64,000 nt of DNA from an uncultured Acidovorax sp. (GTDB lineage Bacteria; Pseudomonadota; Gammaproteobacteria; Burkholderiales; Burkholderiaceae_C), in contig CAJYHL010000049.1 in the NCBI GenBank assembly GCA_913774625.1, forward strand, positions 37,765 to 101,764, given 5' to 3'. Of this stretch, positions 41,662 through 49,754 are shown piece by piece (positions within the stretch are counted from its first letter, which is position 1; each line of letters opens with the position of its first letter). The translations under genes were made by a program, and so were the position numbers. Below the pieces are notes generated by a model. The model did no database searches, was not told where the DNA came from, and saw nothing but the letters and a program-made list of their open reading frames with translations.

Positions 41662-42014
41662 GCGGCCTGCACTTCCTGCTGGCCGCATCGGCCGGCGTGG
41701 CCGCCTTCGCCGCCCTGGGCCTGGCCATGGACCGCCACCACGCCGACGCCTGCGGACGCGGCAGGGAGCCCGGCCCCGGCCTGCGCCGCGCGCTGCGCCT
41801 GGCCGGCGCGGGCGGGCTGCTGCTGTCGCTCTGGGCCTGCCTGCTGGCTACCGGCAACGCGCACGGCTGGCTGCTCTGGTTCGGGGTGATGACGCTCTCG
41901 GCCTGGTCCGTGGTGCTGCTGCTGAGCTATGCGCCGCGCTGGGCCCGGCACGTGCTGCAGTGGCTGGGCCTGCTGGCCCTGGCCGGCGGCGCCTGGGCCT
42001 TTCTGGCGCGCTGA
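41658..42014 (+). CDS. DUF3325 family membrane protein
   Basis: A 118-residue protein with four predicted helices: N-terminal 'LHFLLAASAGVAAFAALGLAMDRHH' and 'LLLSLWACLLATGNAHGWLLWFGVMTLSAWSVVLLLSYAPR' match DUF3325. Third gene of the iron-responsive operon, overlapping the PepSY gene (ATGA). Likely a partner subunit of the PepSY protein; biochemical role not known. Confidence 0.85.
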   Translation: MSGLHFLLAASAGVAAFAALGLAMDRHHADACGRGREPGPGLRRALRLAGAGGLLLSLWACLLATGNAHGWLLWFGVMTLSAWSVVLLLSYAPRWARHVLQWLGLLALAGGAWAFLAR

Positions 42015-42045
42015 AAGCGGCTCGCCGGCCCCGCCGGCGGCGGGC

Positions 42046-42564
42046 TCAGAACCGTGCGTGGATGACGCCGCCGCCCTGCAGCTGGCATTCGCCGTCGCCC
42101 CCGCCCGCCATGCCGCGCACCGGGTCGGCCATGTGCAGGCGGCAGCGCATATGCCTGCCGCCGGGCGTGTGCAGGTTGGCCAGCACCTTGCCGGAGTAAC
42201 GGGTGCTGAACTGTCGCCAGACATAGGTATCGGCGCCGCCCCAGCCCCAGTAGGGCCAGTCGGTCCAGCCTTCCGTCCAGCCGTCCCACAGCGGGGCGAC
42301 GCCTTCCCGCACCGTCTGCTGGGTGATCTGGAAGAAGGGGCCCTGGTAGGTGGCATCGGGCAGCGTGGCGGTCATGCTGCCGCTGATGCCGCCGTTCTGG
42401 CTGCTCCAGGAAATCAGCACGGGCTCGGCGGGCTTGCCGTGGCGGACCAGGTCGCCGCCGCCCATGCCGGACGTGACGGTGCTGCAGGCGCTCAGGCAGG
42501 CCAGTACGGCGCAGGCGGCCAGCCCCGCGGCAGCCCGGGCGGAGGTAGAGGTGGATGCATTCAT
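42046..42564 (-). CDS. Secreted lipoprotein of unknown function
   Basis: A 172-residue lipoprotein with lipobox LSAC (Cys27). The mature part is small and rich in Trp and Gly around 'LWDGWTEGWTDWPYWGWGG', a tryptophan-dense loop, followed by a conserved-looking end 'MRCRLHMADPVRGMAGGGDGECQL'. Two late cysteines may form a disulfide. No family recognised. It is the last of three leftward genes (43839, 42630, 42046) separated by about 65 bases each, probably one operon. Confidence 0.8.
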   Translation of the reverse strand: MNASTSTSARAAAGLAACAVLACLSACSTVTSGMGGGDLVRHGKPAEPVLISWSSQNGGISGSMTATLPDATYQGPFFQITQQTVREGVAPLWDGWTEGWTDWPYWGWGGADTYVWRQFSTRYSGKVLANLHTPGGRHMRCRLHMADPVRGMAGGGDGECQLQGGGVIHARF

Positions 42565-42629
42565 GGTGGACGATCTCGTTGCGTTGGCGAAGGAAATGCG
42601 GCGAATGGCGTGCCCGGAATGCCCCGGGC

Positions 42630-43772
42630 TCAGCCCTTGCCCCTGTCGGACGCAGCGGACGCAGCGGGTGCGGCCAGCGCAGTGCCGGTGCCGGAATGGT
42701 CCAGCCGCGCCAGCCCGTTCCTGACGGCATCGAAGCCCTGGGCCAGTTCCTTTTCCGTCCAGCGGGCGCCACTCACCAGCTTGTCGCCCACGGCCCGGGC
42801 ATCCCGCGCTGCGGCGCCGGCGGCGCCTCGGGCCTCGTCGCCGCTCCAGGTCGCGGCGTTTTCCAGGCCCTGAGCGGCGGCCTTCAGTTCGTAGCCGGCT
42901 TCGCCATAGGCCTTGCGGGCCAGCGATTCCTTGGCCCGGGCGTGATAGGCCAGCGCCAGGTCGTGGTCCGCCTGCGCGAAGCTGCGGGTCAGGTCCCGCT
43001 CGGCCTTGATGTCGCCCCGGCTCAGCGCAGCGGCGGTCTTGTCGAGCTGCGCCTCGGCGCCCTGCAGCGACTTGCGGGCGTCGCCGTGCGCGCGGGTGGC
43101 TTCGAGCCGGAAGAAGGCCGACGCCTGCCGCACGTCCTTGGCAGCAGCCTGGTAGTCCTTGTGCGCGAACTGGATCAGCGCGTCGGCGAAGTTCTTCTGC
43201 GGCTGCTGGGTCAGCGGATACCAGCTCTCCACGTCCATCAGCACCCAGCGGCGGTCCAGGTCGGCGCGCTGGGCCCGGGTCAGGGTGCGGTCGAGCTCGG
43301 CCGTGCTGTTGAGCTTGCCGGCGCGCACCTGTTCGGCCGTGTGGTCGATCTGCCGGACCAGCGCGGCCATGCGGACCTGCACGTCGCGGGCATCCTTGGC
43401 GTCGGCGGCGGCCTGGGCCTTGTCGGTCTTGGCCGCCTTGTCGGCCTGGGCCTGCAGGGCACGCGCTGCGGCCTGCAGGGACTCCGCGGCCTTGGCGTTG
43501 TCCTTGGCGGCCAGGGCGGCGCGGGCCGTGGCCAGCGCGCGGCTCACGTCATCGGCCACCGGGGACAGGGTGAGGTCGTCGGACTGGATCCAGTCGGTGG
43601 GTCCGGCGCCCGGGCCGGAGCGGGCCTGTGCAGCCACCGCAGGCTGGGAGGCGGCAGCGGCCGGCGCCGTGGCTGCGGCCTGGGCGGCCTGCGCAGCCAT
43701 GGAGACCGCGGGGAACTGCGCGAACAGCGCCAGGATGGCGGCGGCGACGGGATAGCGGCGAGAGTGCGGCAT
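42630..43772 (-). CDS. Exported alpha-helical repeat protein of unknown function
   Basis: A 380-residue protein with signal peptide (residues 1 to about 27). The mature part is strongly helical, rich in Ala, Lys, Asp and Gln, with repeated 'A..AL..GD...A' turns that resemble tetratricopeptide or YfdX-type helices ('ADALIQFAHKDYQAAAKDVRQASAFFRLEA'). The ATG at 43772 has GAGGAG about 7 bases upstream. Middle gene of the leftward three-gene cluster with a stress-type membrane protein. Role unknown; a YfdX relationship is possible but weak. Confidence 0.75.
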   Translation of the reverse strand: MPHSRRYPVAAAILALFAQFPAVSMAAQAAQAAATAPAAAASQPAVAAQARSGPGAGPTDWIQSDDLTLSPVADDVSRALATARAALAAKDNAKAAESLQAAARALQAQADKAAKTDKAQAAADAKDARDVQVRMAALVRQIDHTAEQVRAGKLNSTAELDRTLTRAQRADLDRRWVLMDVESWYPLTQQPQKNFADALIQFAHKDYQAAAKDVRQASAFFRLEATRAHGDARKSLQGAEAQLDKTAAALSRGDIKAERDLTRSFAQADHDLALAYHARAKESLARKAYGEAGYELKAAAQGLENAATWSGDEARGAAGAAARDARAVGDKLVSGARWTEKELAQGFDAVRNGLARLDHSGTGTALAAPAASAASDRGKG

Positions 43773-43838
43773 GGTGTTTCTCCTCAGGGGCATCGGATGG
43801 AAGCGAGGCGATCGCTGGCGCTGCTGCTGCGGCCGGCC

Positions 43839-44390
43839 TCAGGCGTTCACGACTTCGGCAGCCGCGGCTTCGTGGGTTTCCACGTCGGCGCTGCTGGCCG
43901 ACAGCACTTCATGCGCGCGGCGGACCTGGTCGGCATCGCCATGCACCAGCACCAGGAACTTGCTGGCCTTCAGGGCGGTTTCGTAGCGCAGCACGGAATC
44001 CTTGGGCACGCCCAGCGAGGTCAGCGCGCCCACCAGCGCGCTGAAGCCGCCGCCCAGCACGGCGCCCTGCAGGCCGCCGGCGATGGTGGCGGCCAGCGGG
44101 CCCAGCACCACGATGTGGCCGAAGACCGGCACGAACATCAGCGCCGAGCCGAAGAGGATGCCGGCCAGCCCGCCCCAGAAGGCGCCCAGCTTGCCGAAGA
44201 ACCTGGCCCGTTCGCCGGCATTGAAGTAGCCCACCACGTTCTCTTCGGTGTGGTAGTCCTTGCCGATGATGGAGATGGTCTTCATGTCGAAGCCGGCGTG
44301 CGAGAGCTTGCGGATGGCTTCCTCGGCCGCCGGGTGCGATTCGTACACGGCGACGACGATGCTGTTGGGAGAGGTGCGGAGGGTGTTCAT
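43839..44390 (-). CDS. General stress protein, YflT/17M-like, membrane-associated
   Basis: A 183-residue protein. An N-terminal alpha/beta segment ('SIVVAVYESHPAAEEAIRKLSHAGFDMKTISIIGKDY') is followed by a Gly-rich double transmembrane hairpin (residues about 70-125), and then a short 'ASKFLVLVHGDADQVRRAHEVL' domain. This is the general stress protein 17M/DUF1269-like layout. AAGGAG lies about 8 bases before the ATG at 44390. Probable first gene of the leftward operon; a -10 TACAGT is visible on the minus strand at 44446-44451. Confidence 0.82.
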   Translation of the reverse strand: MNTLRTSPNSIVVAVYESHPAAEEAIRKLSHAGFDMKTISIIGKDYHTEENVVGYFNAGERARFFGKLGAFWGGLAGILFGSALMFVPVFGHIVVLGPLAATIAGGLQGAVLGGGFSALVGALTSLGVPKDSVLRYETALKASKFLVLVHGDADQVRRAHEVLSASSADVETHEAAAAEVVNA

Positions 44391-44498
44391 GGCATGGCTC
44401 CTTGGGTTGGATGACGCCGGCAGCGCCCGCTGCCGATGTGTCTTCACTGTAGGCAGCGCTGCCGCGCGGGCACAGTGCGCGTCGTCACGGCCTGCACA

Positions 44499-44511
44499 TG
44501 CCGAAGGTCAC
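44499..44511 (-). promoter_or_regulatory. Shared upstream element GTGACCTTCGGCA, copy 1
   Basis: On the minus strand the sequence GTGACCTTCGGCA lies about 110 bases before the general stress gene start. The same 13 bases occur about 100 bases before the leftward gene at 47048. A common activator, for example the FixJ-like regulator encoded between them, is plausible. Confidence 0.4.
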
Positions 44512-44560
44512 CCCGGAGTCACGGCCGCCCACCGTGCGGCGCCTGGCCCGCCAGGAGCCC

Positions 44561-44598
44561 GGATCTGCGCCATATACCTTGGTATAGACGACAGATCC
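44561..44598. promoter_or_regulatory. 38-bp dyad, possible regulator operator
   Basis: Outer arms GGATCTG/CAGATCC (7 bp) and inner arms TATACC/GGTATA (6 bp) share one centre, with the two inner arms two bases apart and 5-base unpaired spacers between outer and inner arms. All 26 arm positions are symmetric. It lies in the divergent region, about 170 bases upstream of the stress gene. No T-tract, so an operator or cruciform is likelier than a terminator. Confidence 0.55.
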
Positions 44599-44846
44599 TT
44601 CTGTGCATGGACATTGACCCAATGCGCGCTGGCCTGCGGGCGGCAGCGGAGCCAGAATCGATCCGTCCCAGCAACCAGGGAGCCTCCCATGGATCCAGAC
44701 CCTTGCATGCGCCCCGGCGGCGCACCCCACCGAACCTCCTCTTCGCCCCTCCTTTCCCTACGCACCGGGCGCCAGCTCCAGGGACCTCGCGCGATCGCAT
44801 GAACACGCGGGGCCTCCCGGGTGGCCGAGCGCCCCAGGAGAACCCC

Positions 44847-45170
44847 ATGCTGTCCTTCTCTTTCCTCTTCCTCCGTTCCGACGCCGCGCTGCAGGGCGCC
44901 CTGCGTGTGGCCGTGGCGGCCCGCCGCCCCTTCGTGCTGCGCGCGCTGCTGATCTCGCGCGGCCCCCGGGCCTTCGCCAGGGCCCTGTCCGATCTTTCCG
45001 GCCATGCCATCGCCGATGCCCTGTCCCTGCTGGGCGCAGCCGATCGCGCAGCGGTGTCGAGCCGCCTGCCGCAGGCAGCCCGGCAGCGCCTGCTCGACGC
45101 GGCGCCCGACCGCGAATGGCGTTCCACGCCGGTCCCCACCCCGCCCTGGTCGCTGCTGGTGATGCGCTGA
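44847..45170 (+). CDS. Hypothetical protein, 107 residues
   Basis: A protein with a hydrophobic N-terminus and a helical, Arg/Ala-rich remainder ('LISRGPRAFARALSDLSGHAIADALSLLGAADRAAVSSRLP'), ending in 'WSLLVMR'. CAGGAG at a good distance supports the ATG at 44847. The helical part loosely recalls the superhelical N-domain of MgtE-like proteins, but that is not evidence of function. It precedes the histidine kinase gene by 153 bases, including a stem-loop. Confidence 0.6.
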   Translation: MLSFSFLFLRSDAALQGALRVAVAARRPFVLRALLISRGPRAFARALSDLSGHAIADALSLLGAADRAAVSSRLPQAARQRLLDAAPDREWRSTPVPTPPWSLLVMR

Positions 45171-45195
45171 CGATCCGCCCGGGCAGCGCTGAAAC

Positions 45196-45226
45196 AGTCC
45201 CTCGCGCGCTGCGCATCGCGGGGACT
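45196..45226. other. Stem-loop upstream of the kinase gene
   Basis: AGTCCCTCGCG (45196-45206) pairs with CGCGGGGACT (45217-45226) with one bulged base. It could end the upstream transcript or belong to the leader of the two-component operon; no T-tract follows. Confidence 0.4.
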
Positions 45227-45323
45227 CATACGGATCCGGCGTTGCCTTAAGCTACGCGGCCGGCGGCGCCCTCCAGGGGCCGCCCGGCATACCGCCGCGC
45301 CGCAGGAAGCCTTCCACCCATCC

Positions 45324-46397
45324 ATGCAGACCCGAACCTCGCCGCTCTTGCAGCGGATTCCCATCACCTTGAAGCTGGCGGGCCTGGGCGCCGCGATGCT
45401 CGCCATCTTCGTGCTGGATACCGCCACCCGCTACGAGGTGGCTGCCGCGGTGTTCTATACGCTGGTCATCCTGGTGGCGGCGCGCCTCATGCCCCCGCGC
45501 GCGCTGGCCGCCCTGGCCGCGGCCTGCATCGTGCTGACCGCGCTCAGCCTCGCGGCCACGCCCCGGGGCAACCTGCATTCGGGGCTGATCAACATGGGCA
45601 TCGCCATCACGGCGATCGTCGTGACGACCTATCTGGTGCTCAAGATGGAAGCGGCCCGGCGATCCGCCCACGACGCCCACGCGCAGCTGATGCGCATCGC
45701 GCGCGTCAAGAGCCTGGAGGGCCTGACCACGTCCATCGCGCACGAGGTCAACCAGCCCCTGGCCGCGATCGTGACCAGCGGCAACGCCTGCCAGCGCTGG
45801 CTCGCCCAGGATCCGCCCAACATCGCCAAGGCCTGCCAGGCCCTCGACCGCATCCTGAGCGATGCCGGCCGCGCCAGCGGCATCATCGCCCGGGTGCGCA
45901 GCCTGACGCGCGGCGACCCGCCCCGGCGCCAGCGCTTCGACCTGGGCCGCACGGCGCTCGACATCGTGGACTCCGCCCAGGCCGAGATCGACCGCCACGG
46001 CATCCGGCTCGGGCTGGACCTGGCGGACGGCCTGCCGCCCGTGCTGGGAGACCCGGTGCAGATCCAGCAGGTGATCGGCAACCTGGTGCTCAATGCCGTG
46101 GAGGCGGTGGCGGAGCGGGACGAGCCATCGCGCCGGATCCGGCTGGCCTGCCGCCGCGAAGGCGATGCCGTGGTGTTGACGGTGGAGGATTCCGGCGCGG
46201 GCCTGGCGCCCGGCAGCGAGGAACGTGTCTTCGAGGCTTTCTGGACCACCAAGCAGCAGGGCATCGGCGTGGGCCTGAGCATCAGCCGCAGCATCGTCGA
46301 AGCCCATGGCGGCAGGATCTGGCTGCATTCCTGCGAACTGGGCGGAGCCGCCTTTTCCTTCAGCCTGCCCATCGCCCCCGGGGCCCCGCGACCATGA
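45324..46397 (+). CDS. Sensor histidine kinase, FixL-like, membrane-bound
   Basis: A 357-residue kinase with about four N-terminal helices (residues 14-105), a short coiled linker, then the DHp with phosphoacceptor His140 in 'TSIAHEVNQPLAAI' and HATPase domain (N box 'VIGNLVLNAVEAV', G boxes 'VEDSGAGLAPG' and 'GIGVGLSISRSIVE'). The HEVNQPLAAI motif is that of FixL/DctB-like kinases paired with FixJ-type regulators. No PAS heme domain, so the signal is unknown. Overlaps the regulator gene by four bases. Confidence 0.93.
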   Translation: MQTRTSPLLQRIPITLKLAGLGAAMLAIFVLDTATRYEVAAAVFYTLVILVAARLMPPRALAALAAACIVLTALSLAATPRGNLHSGLINMGIAITAIVVTTYLVLKMEAARRSAHDAHAQLMRIARVKSLEGLTTSIAHEVNQPLAAIVTSGNACQRWLAQDPPNIAKACQALDRILSDAGRASGIIARVRSLTRGDPPRRQRFDLGRTALDIVDSAQAEIDRHGIRLGLDLADGLPPVLGDPVQIQQVIGNLVLNAVEAVAERDEPSRRIRLACRREGDAVVLTVEDSGAGLAPGSEERVFEAFWTTKQQGIGVGLSISRSIVEAHGGRIWLHSCELGGAAFSFSLPIAPGAPRP

Positions 46398-47023
46398 CCC
46401 ACCCCTCCGAAGCCGCCGGCCACGAGCCCGTCGTCTATGTCGTCGATGACGACGCCTCCGTGCGCGCCGCGCTGGAAGACCTGCTGGCGTCGGTGGGGCT
46501 GTGCGCGCGCAGCTTCGCCTCGCCCCGCGATTTCCTGGCCCAGGAGCCGGCCGACGCCCCAGGCTGCCTGGTGCTGGACGTGCGCATGCCCGGGCAGAGC
46601 GGCATGGACTTCCACCGGCAGATGCTGGAGCTGGGCATCGCGCTGCCGGTGGTCTTCATCACCGGCCATGGCGACATCGCGATGGGCGTGGAGGCCATGA
46701 AGAACGGCGCGATCGAATTCCTGACCAAGCCCTTCAGGGACCAGAGCCTGCTGGACGCCATTCAGCACGGCATCCAGAAGGACCGCGCGAGGCGGGAACA
46801 GGCCGCGCAGGCCGCAGCCCTGCGCGCCCGCTGGGACGGCCTGAACGCGGGCGAGCAGGACGTGGTGCGGCTGGTCGTCCAGGGCCTGCTGAACAAGCAG
46901 ATCGCCGCCCGGCTGGACGTCAGCGAGATCACGGTCAAGGTCCGCCGGGGCCACGCCATGCGCAAGATGCAGGCCGCGTCGCTGGCCGAACTGGTGCGGC
47001 TCACCGAAAGGCTGGGGCTGTAG
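46394..47023 (+). CDS. FixJ-family response regulator
   Basis: A 209-residue regulator. Receiver with acidic pocket DDD (18-20), phosphoacceptor Asp62 (VLDVRMPG), Thr in 'FITGHGD' and Lys in 'FLTKPF'. LuxR/FixJ-type HTH at about 145-205 ('LNKQIAARLDVSEITVKVRRGHAM'). Transcription activator paired with the kinase at 45324. Candidate targets are the leftward stress genes on both sides, which share a 13-base element. Confidence 0.94.
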   Translation: MTHPSEAAGHEPVVYVVDDDASVRAALEDLLASVGLCARSFASPRDFLAQEPADAPGCLVLDVRMPGQSGMDFHRQMLELGIALPVVFITGHGDIAMGVEAMKNGAIEFLTKPFRDQSLLDAIQHGIQKDRARREQAAQAAALRARWDGLNAGEQDVVRLVVQGLLNKQIAARLDVSEITVKVRRGHAMRKMQAASLAELVRLTERLGL

Positions 47024-47042
47024 CGGCCCCGGGCGGGCCGCT
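47022..47042. terminator. Hairpin between convergent genes
   Basis: AGCGGCCC (47022-47029) pairs perfectly with GGGCCGCT (47035-47042), overlapping the regulator stop codon and lying just before the convergent gene stop at 47048. No T-tract; a weak or bidirectional terminator is likely. Confidence 0.45.
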
Positions 47043-47047
47043 CGCGC

Positions 47048-47524
47048 TCAGCCGGCGGAAGCGCTGCTGTCCGCGGCGATCTTCGGCGTGCCGGCCCAGT
47101 GGAAATACACGTCGCGGCCCTGCTTGCCGTCCAGCGTCACCTCGCGCGACTCGGTCATGCCGTTGGCCGTGGCCGTCACGCGGTACTTGCCGGGCGGCAG
47201 CTTGGCGAAGGTCATGGGCCCGGCACTATTCAGCTCAAGCCGGGGCGCGCCGCGCTGGTCGGTCACCAGCAGCTTGACGCCAGCCTCGAACTCGTTGTTC
47301 TTGCGCGCCGAGAAGATCATGCGCAGGGGCCAGTCCTTGGCGGTCTTGCGCATCGCCTCCTGTTCCGCCTGGCCGATGCCGCCGTTCTCGTAGGCCGTGG
47401 AATGGGCCTTTTCCAGCAGGATCAGCTCGTCCTGCGCACGCGCCGGCAGGGTGACGGCGGACATCAGCACGGCAACGGCGATCGCGCCCAGCGTGGCGCA
47501 GCGGGAAGTGGTCTGGAAACGCAT
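47048..47524 (-). CDS. Exported protein with carboxypeptidase-regulatory-like beta fold
   Basis: A 158-residue protein with signal peptide (1 to about 31, cleavage after ARA). The mature part includes 'GAPRLELNSAGPMTFAKLPPGKYRVTATANGMTESREVTLDGKQGRDVYFHW', a small Ig-like or carboxypeptidase-regulatory-type beta sandwich. Function unknown; probably periplasmic. GAGGAG lies 6-11 bases before the ATG at 47524. The GTGACCTTCGGCA element lies about 100 bases upstream, with a TAGATT -10 at 47593-47598, and points to co-regulation with the stress operon at 43839. Confidence 0.78.
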   Translation of the reverse strand: MRFQTTSRCATLGAIAVAVLMSAVTLPARAQDELILLEKAHSTAYENGGIGQAEQEAMRKTAKDWPLRMIFSARKNNEFEAGVKLLVTDQRGAPRLELNSAGPMTFAKLPPGKYRVTATANGMTESREVTLDGKQGRDVYFHWAGTPKIAADSSASAG

Positions 47525-47622
47525 GGTGAGCTCCTCGGGATAGGGTTCGGGGCCGGCCGCTGCGCCCATCGCATCGGCGGCCCACGGAACGCAATCTAGG
47601 CCTGCGCGCACGGCGCCGGCAG

Positions 47623-47635
47623 TGCCGAAGGTCAC
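47623..47635 (-). promoter_or_regulatory. Shared upstream element GTGACCTTCGGCA, copy 2
   Basis: Identical to 44499-44511 over 13 bases and on the same strand relative to its gene. It abuts a weak -35 and a TAGATT -10 (47593-47598) for the exported protein gene, the place of an activator site. Confidence 0.4.
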
Positions 47636-47697
47636 GGCGTGGGCACGAATGCAGGGCGAACCCAGGCCGAACCCAGACCGCCCAGCCCCGGCTGGAG

Positions 47698-49458
47698 TCA
47701 AGGCGCGAAGTCCAGGCGCAGCTCGGTGCCCACCCCCGGGCGGCTGTCGATGGCGAGCGTGGCGTCGATCAGCGCGGCCTGCTCGCGGATGCCCACCAGC
47801 CCGTAGTGCCCGGAGCGCGGCAGCTGCGGATCGAAGCCCAGGCCGTCGTCGCGCACGCTCAGCACGGCCCGCGTGCCTTCCGCACCCTCCTCGCCCAGCG
47901 CCAGCTTCACGCTGCGCGCCTGCGCATGGCGTTCCACGTTGCGCAGGGCTTCCTCGGCGATGCGGTAGATGGTTTCGGCCCGCTCGTCCGCCAGGTCGGC
48001 CGCAGCGCCCGCGAAGCTGAATTCGGTGGCGAGGCCCGTGCGTTCGCCGAAGCGCGCCAGCAGGTCGCGCAGCGCGGCCGACAGGCCTTTTTCGCGCACC
48101 GTGCCGTGGCGCATCTGCGTGATGGCGGCGCGCGCGTCGGCCAGGCCGGCTGCGGCCACCTCCTCGGCGCGGCCCAGCTCGGCCGCCAGTTCCTCGGGCG
48201 CCATGCGCCCGCGCAGCTTGCGCACCAGCCGGATCTGCTGGAGCAGCGCCATCAGCGAATGCGCCAGCGTGTCGTGCAGATCGCGCGCCAGCCGCAGCCG
48301 CTCGCGCGTGACGGCGGCATGCCGCGCCTCTTCCGACATGCGCTGGATGCGCGCCGTGCGCTCGGCCACACGGTGGTCGAGTTCGGCGTTCAGCGCCGCC
48401 AGCGCGGCCTTCTCGGCCTGCAGCTGCGCGATCAGGGCGGCCATTGCGGCGCCGATGCGGCCCGCCTCGTCCTGCCCGCGCGGGACCTCGATGTCGCTGC
48501 GCCGGCCGTCACGGATCTGCTGCGCCTGCACGGCCAGGGCATTGAGCCGGCGCGTGAGCCAGCGCGTGAGCAGCGGCGCGCTGAAGGCCATCAGCAGGCC
48601 GGCCAGCAGCACCGTGAAGAGCACCGTGCGGCGCAGCCGCTCCACGCCCTGCAGCGCGGCATCGGCCGGCTGGCGCACCACCACCGTCCATGCGCCGGCG
48701 CCCTGCGCCGCATCGGGTGGCGCAGGGCGCCCCACGACAAAGCGCCCGCCTTCGGTCAGGTCCGCATCCTGCGCGCTGCGCCCCAGCCAGGCGGGCGGGC
48801 CGCTCAGCACCCGGCCGTCGGCCGCGACCAGGAGCAGCTCGGTCGGGCTCTGCGCGCCCAGGCCCGCCAGCAGATCGCCGCACTGGCGATCCAGCCAGGC
48901 CCAGTCGAGCTGGCCGGCCAGCTGCTCGCCGCCCTCGATGGGCACCACGGCTTCCAGCAGGCGGCCGCGCGGCCCGGGGCTGCCGGGCACGTCGCCCAGG
49001 AAGGGCGCGGCGCGGCGCACGGCCAGCCCGTGCGGGGACGCCAGGGAGCCCTCGCCCTGCGCGGTGCCGGCCTCGGCCACGACGCGGCCCTGCGCATCGG
49101 CCGCTGCCAGCCAGGCGAATTCGGGGAACTGGCTGCGCAGGGCCGCCAGATGCAGTCGCAGCGCGCCGGCCCCGAGGTCGCCGGCAACGGCCATCTGCCC
49201 CGCCGTGACCTGCAGCACCGCCAGCCGCAGGCGCAGGCCCATGTCCAGCCCGTGCTGCACCTGCCGGGCGAACTGCCCCACCAGGCGCTGATGGTCGGCA
49301 CGCGCGGCATGGCCGGCGTCGGAGGCGGCCAGCTGGCCCGCCACGACGGAGGCCAGCGCCACCACGGCCAGCACCGACCAGCCTATGGCCGCCGCCAGAT
49401 AGCGCCGCGGGTCGAGCCAGCCCAGCCAGGCTGCCGCCAGATGACTAAATGACTTCAT
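47698..49458 (-). CDS. NarX-type sensor histidine kinase with large periplasmic domain
   Basis: A 586-residue kinase (600 if it starts at 49500). TM1 lies near residues 22-45, a periplasmic dCache-like domain about 50-270, TM2 about 280-300, HAMP about 300-355, a coiled coil, then an HPK7 (NarX/DesK-type) DHp with His in 'ARDLHDTLAHSL' and a C-terminal ATPase domain ending 'GTELRLDFAP'. It pairs with the NarL-type regulator divergently encoded at 49751. The signal is not evident. The ATG at 49458 (MKSFSHL) is taken as start; neither candidate has a strong ribosome site. Confidence 0.9.
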   Translation of the reverse strand: MKSFSHLAAAWLGWLDPRRYLAAAIGWSVLAVVALASVVAGQLAASDAGHAARADHQRLVGQFARQVQHGLDMGLRLRLAVLQVTAGQMAVAGDLGAGALRLHLAALRSQFPEFAWLAAADAQGRVVAEAGTAQGEGSLASPHGLAVRRAAPFLGDVPGSPGPRGRLLEAVVPIEGGEQLAGQLDWAWLDRQCGDLLAGLGAQSPTELLLVAADGRVLSGPPAWLGRSAQDADLTEGGRFVVGRPAPPDAAQGAGAWTVVVRQPADAALQGVERLRRTVLFTVLLAGLLMAFSAPLLTRWLTRRLNALAVQAQQIRDGRRSDIEVPRGQDEAGRIGAAMAALIAQLQAEKAALAALNAELDHRVAERTARIQRMSEEARHAAVTRERLRLARDLHDTLAHSLMALLQQIRLVRKLRGRMAPEELAAELGRAEEVAAAGLADARAAITQMRHGTVREKGLSAALRDLLARFGERTGLATEFSFAGAAADLADERAETIYRIAEEALRNVERHAQARSVKLALGEEGAEGTRAVLSVRDDGLGFDPQLPRSGHYGLVGIREQAALIDATLAIDSRPGVGTELRLDFAP

Positions 49459-49535
49459 GATGCCGGGATCGTGCCGATCGTCACTGTTCGCGCCCTCCAT
49501 GCGTGACCTATATTCGAGCCGAGGACGATCTTGCC

Positions 49536-49754
49536 ATGCTCGAAGAACTGATCCGCGCCGTCAGCGCCGCCGCCGGCCTGACACCCGAACAGGCCGCCCT
49601 GGCGGTGGCCGCGGTGCTGCGCTTCTTCACGGCACGCATGCCCTCCGCGCTGGTGGGCGAGCTACACGAACGCCTGGGCACGCGCCTGCAGGCGGGCGCG
49701 GCGGCTCGCCCCCGCGACCCGAACCCTCCGCAGCCGCCCCGGCGCCTTCCATGA
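49536..49754 (+). CDS. Small helical protein, DUF2267-like
   Basis: A 72-residue protein, 'MLEELIRAVSAAAGLTPEQAALAVAAVLRFFTARMPSALVGELHERLG', with an Arg/Pro-rich tail. The pattern resembles short DUF2267-type helical proteins. It overlaps the response regulator start by four bases, so it is translated with it. A GTG at 49503 is an alternative start. Function unknown; the coupling suggests an accessory part of the two-component system. Confidence 0.6.
   Translation: MLEELIRAVSAAAGLTPEQAALAVAAVLRFFTARMPSALVGELHERLGTRLQAGAAARPRDPNPPQPPRRLP

Larger units (their letters stand above)
44391..44846. other. 456-bp divergent intergenic region with nested dyad symmetry
   Basis: It separates the leftward stress operon from a rightward hypothetical gene. 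Landmarks: minus-strand TACAGT -10 at 44446-44451, short palindromes GGCAGCG-CC-CGCTGCC (44419-44434) and GGCAGCGCTGCC (44453-44464), a 13-base element shared with 47623-47635 (here 44499-44511), and a 38-bp dyad at 44561-44598. No convincing gene is present. Confidence 0.6.

Noticed and set aside
42630..43772. Naming the helical exported protein a YfdX family member.
   Set aside because: The helical pattern is only loosely similar and lacks a clear diagnostic stretch, so it is left unassigned.
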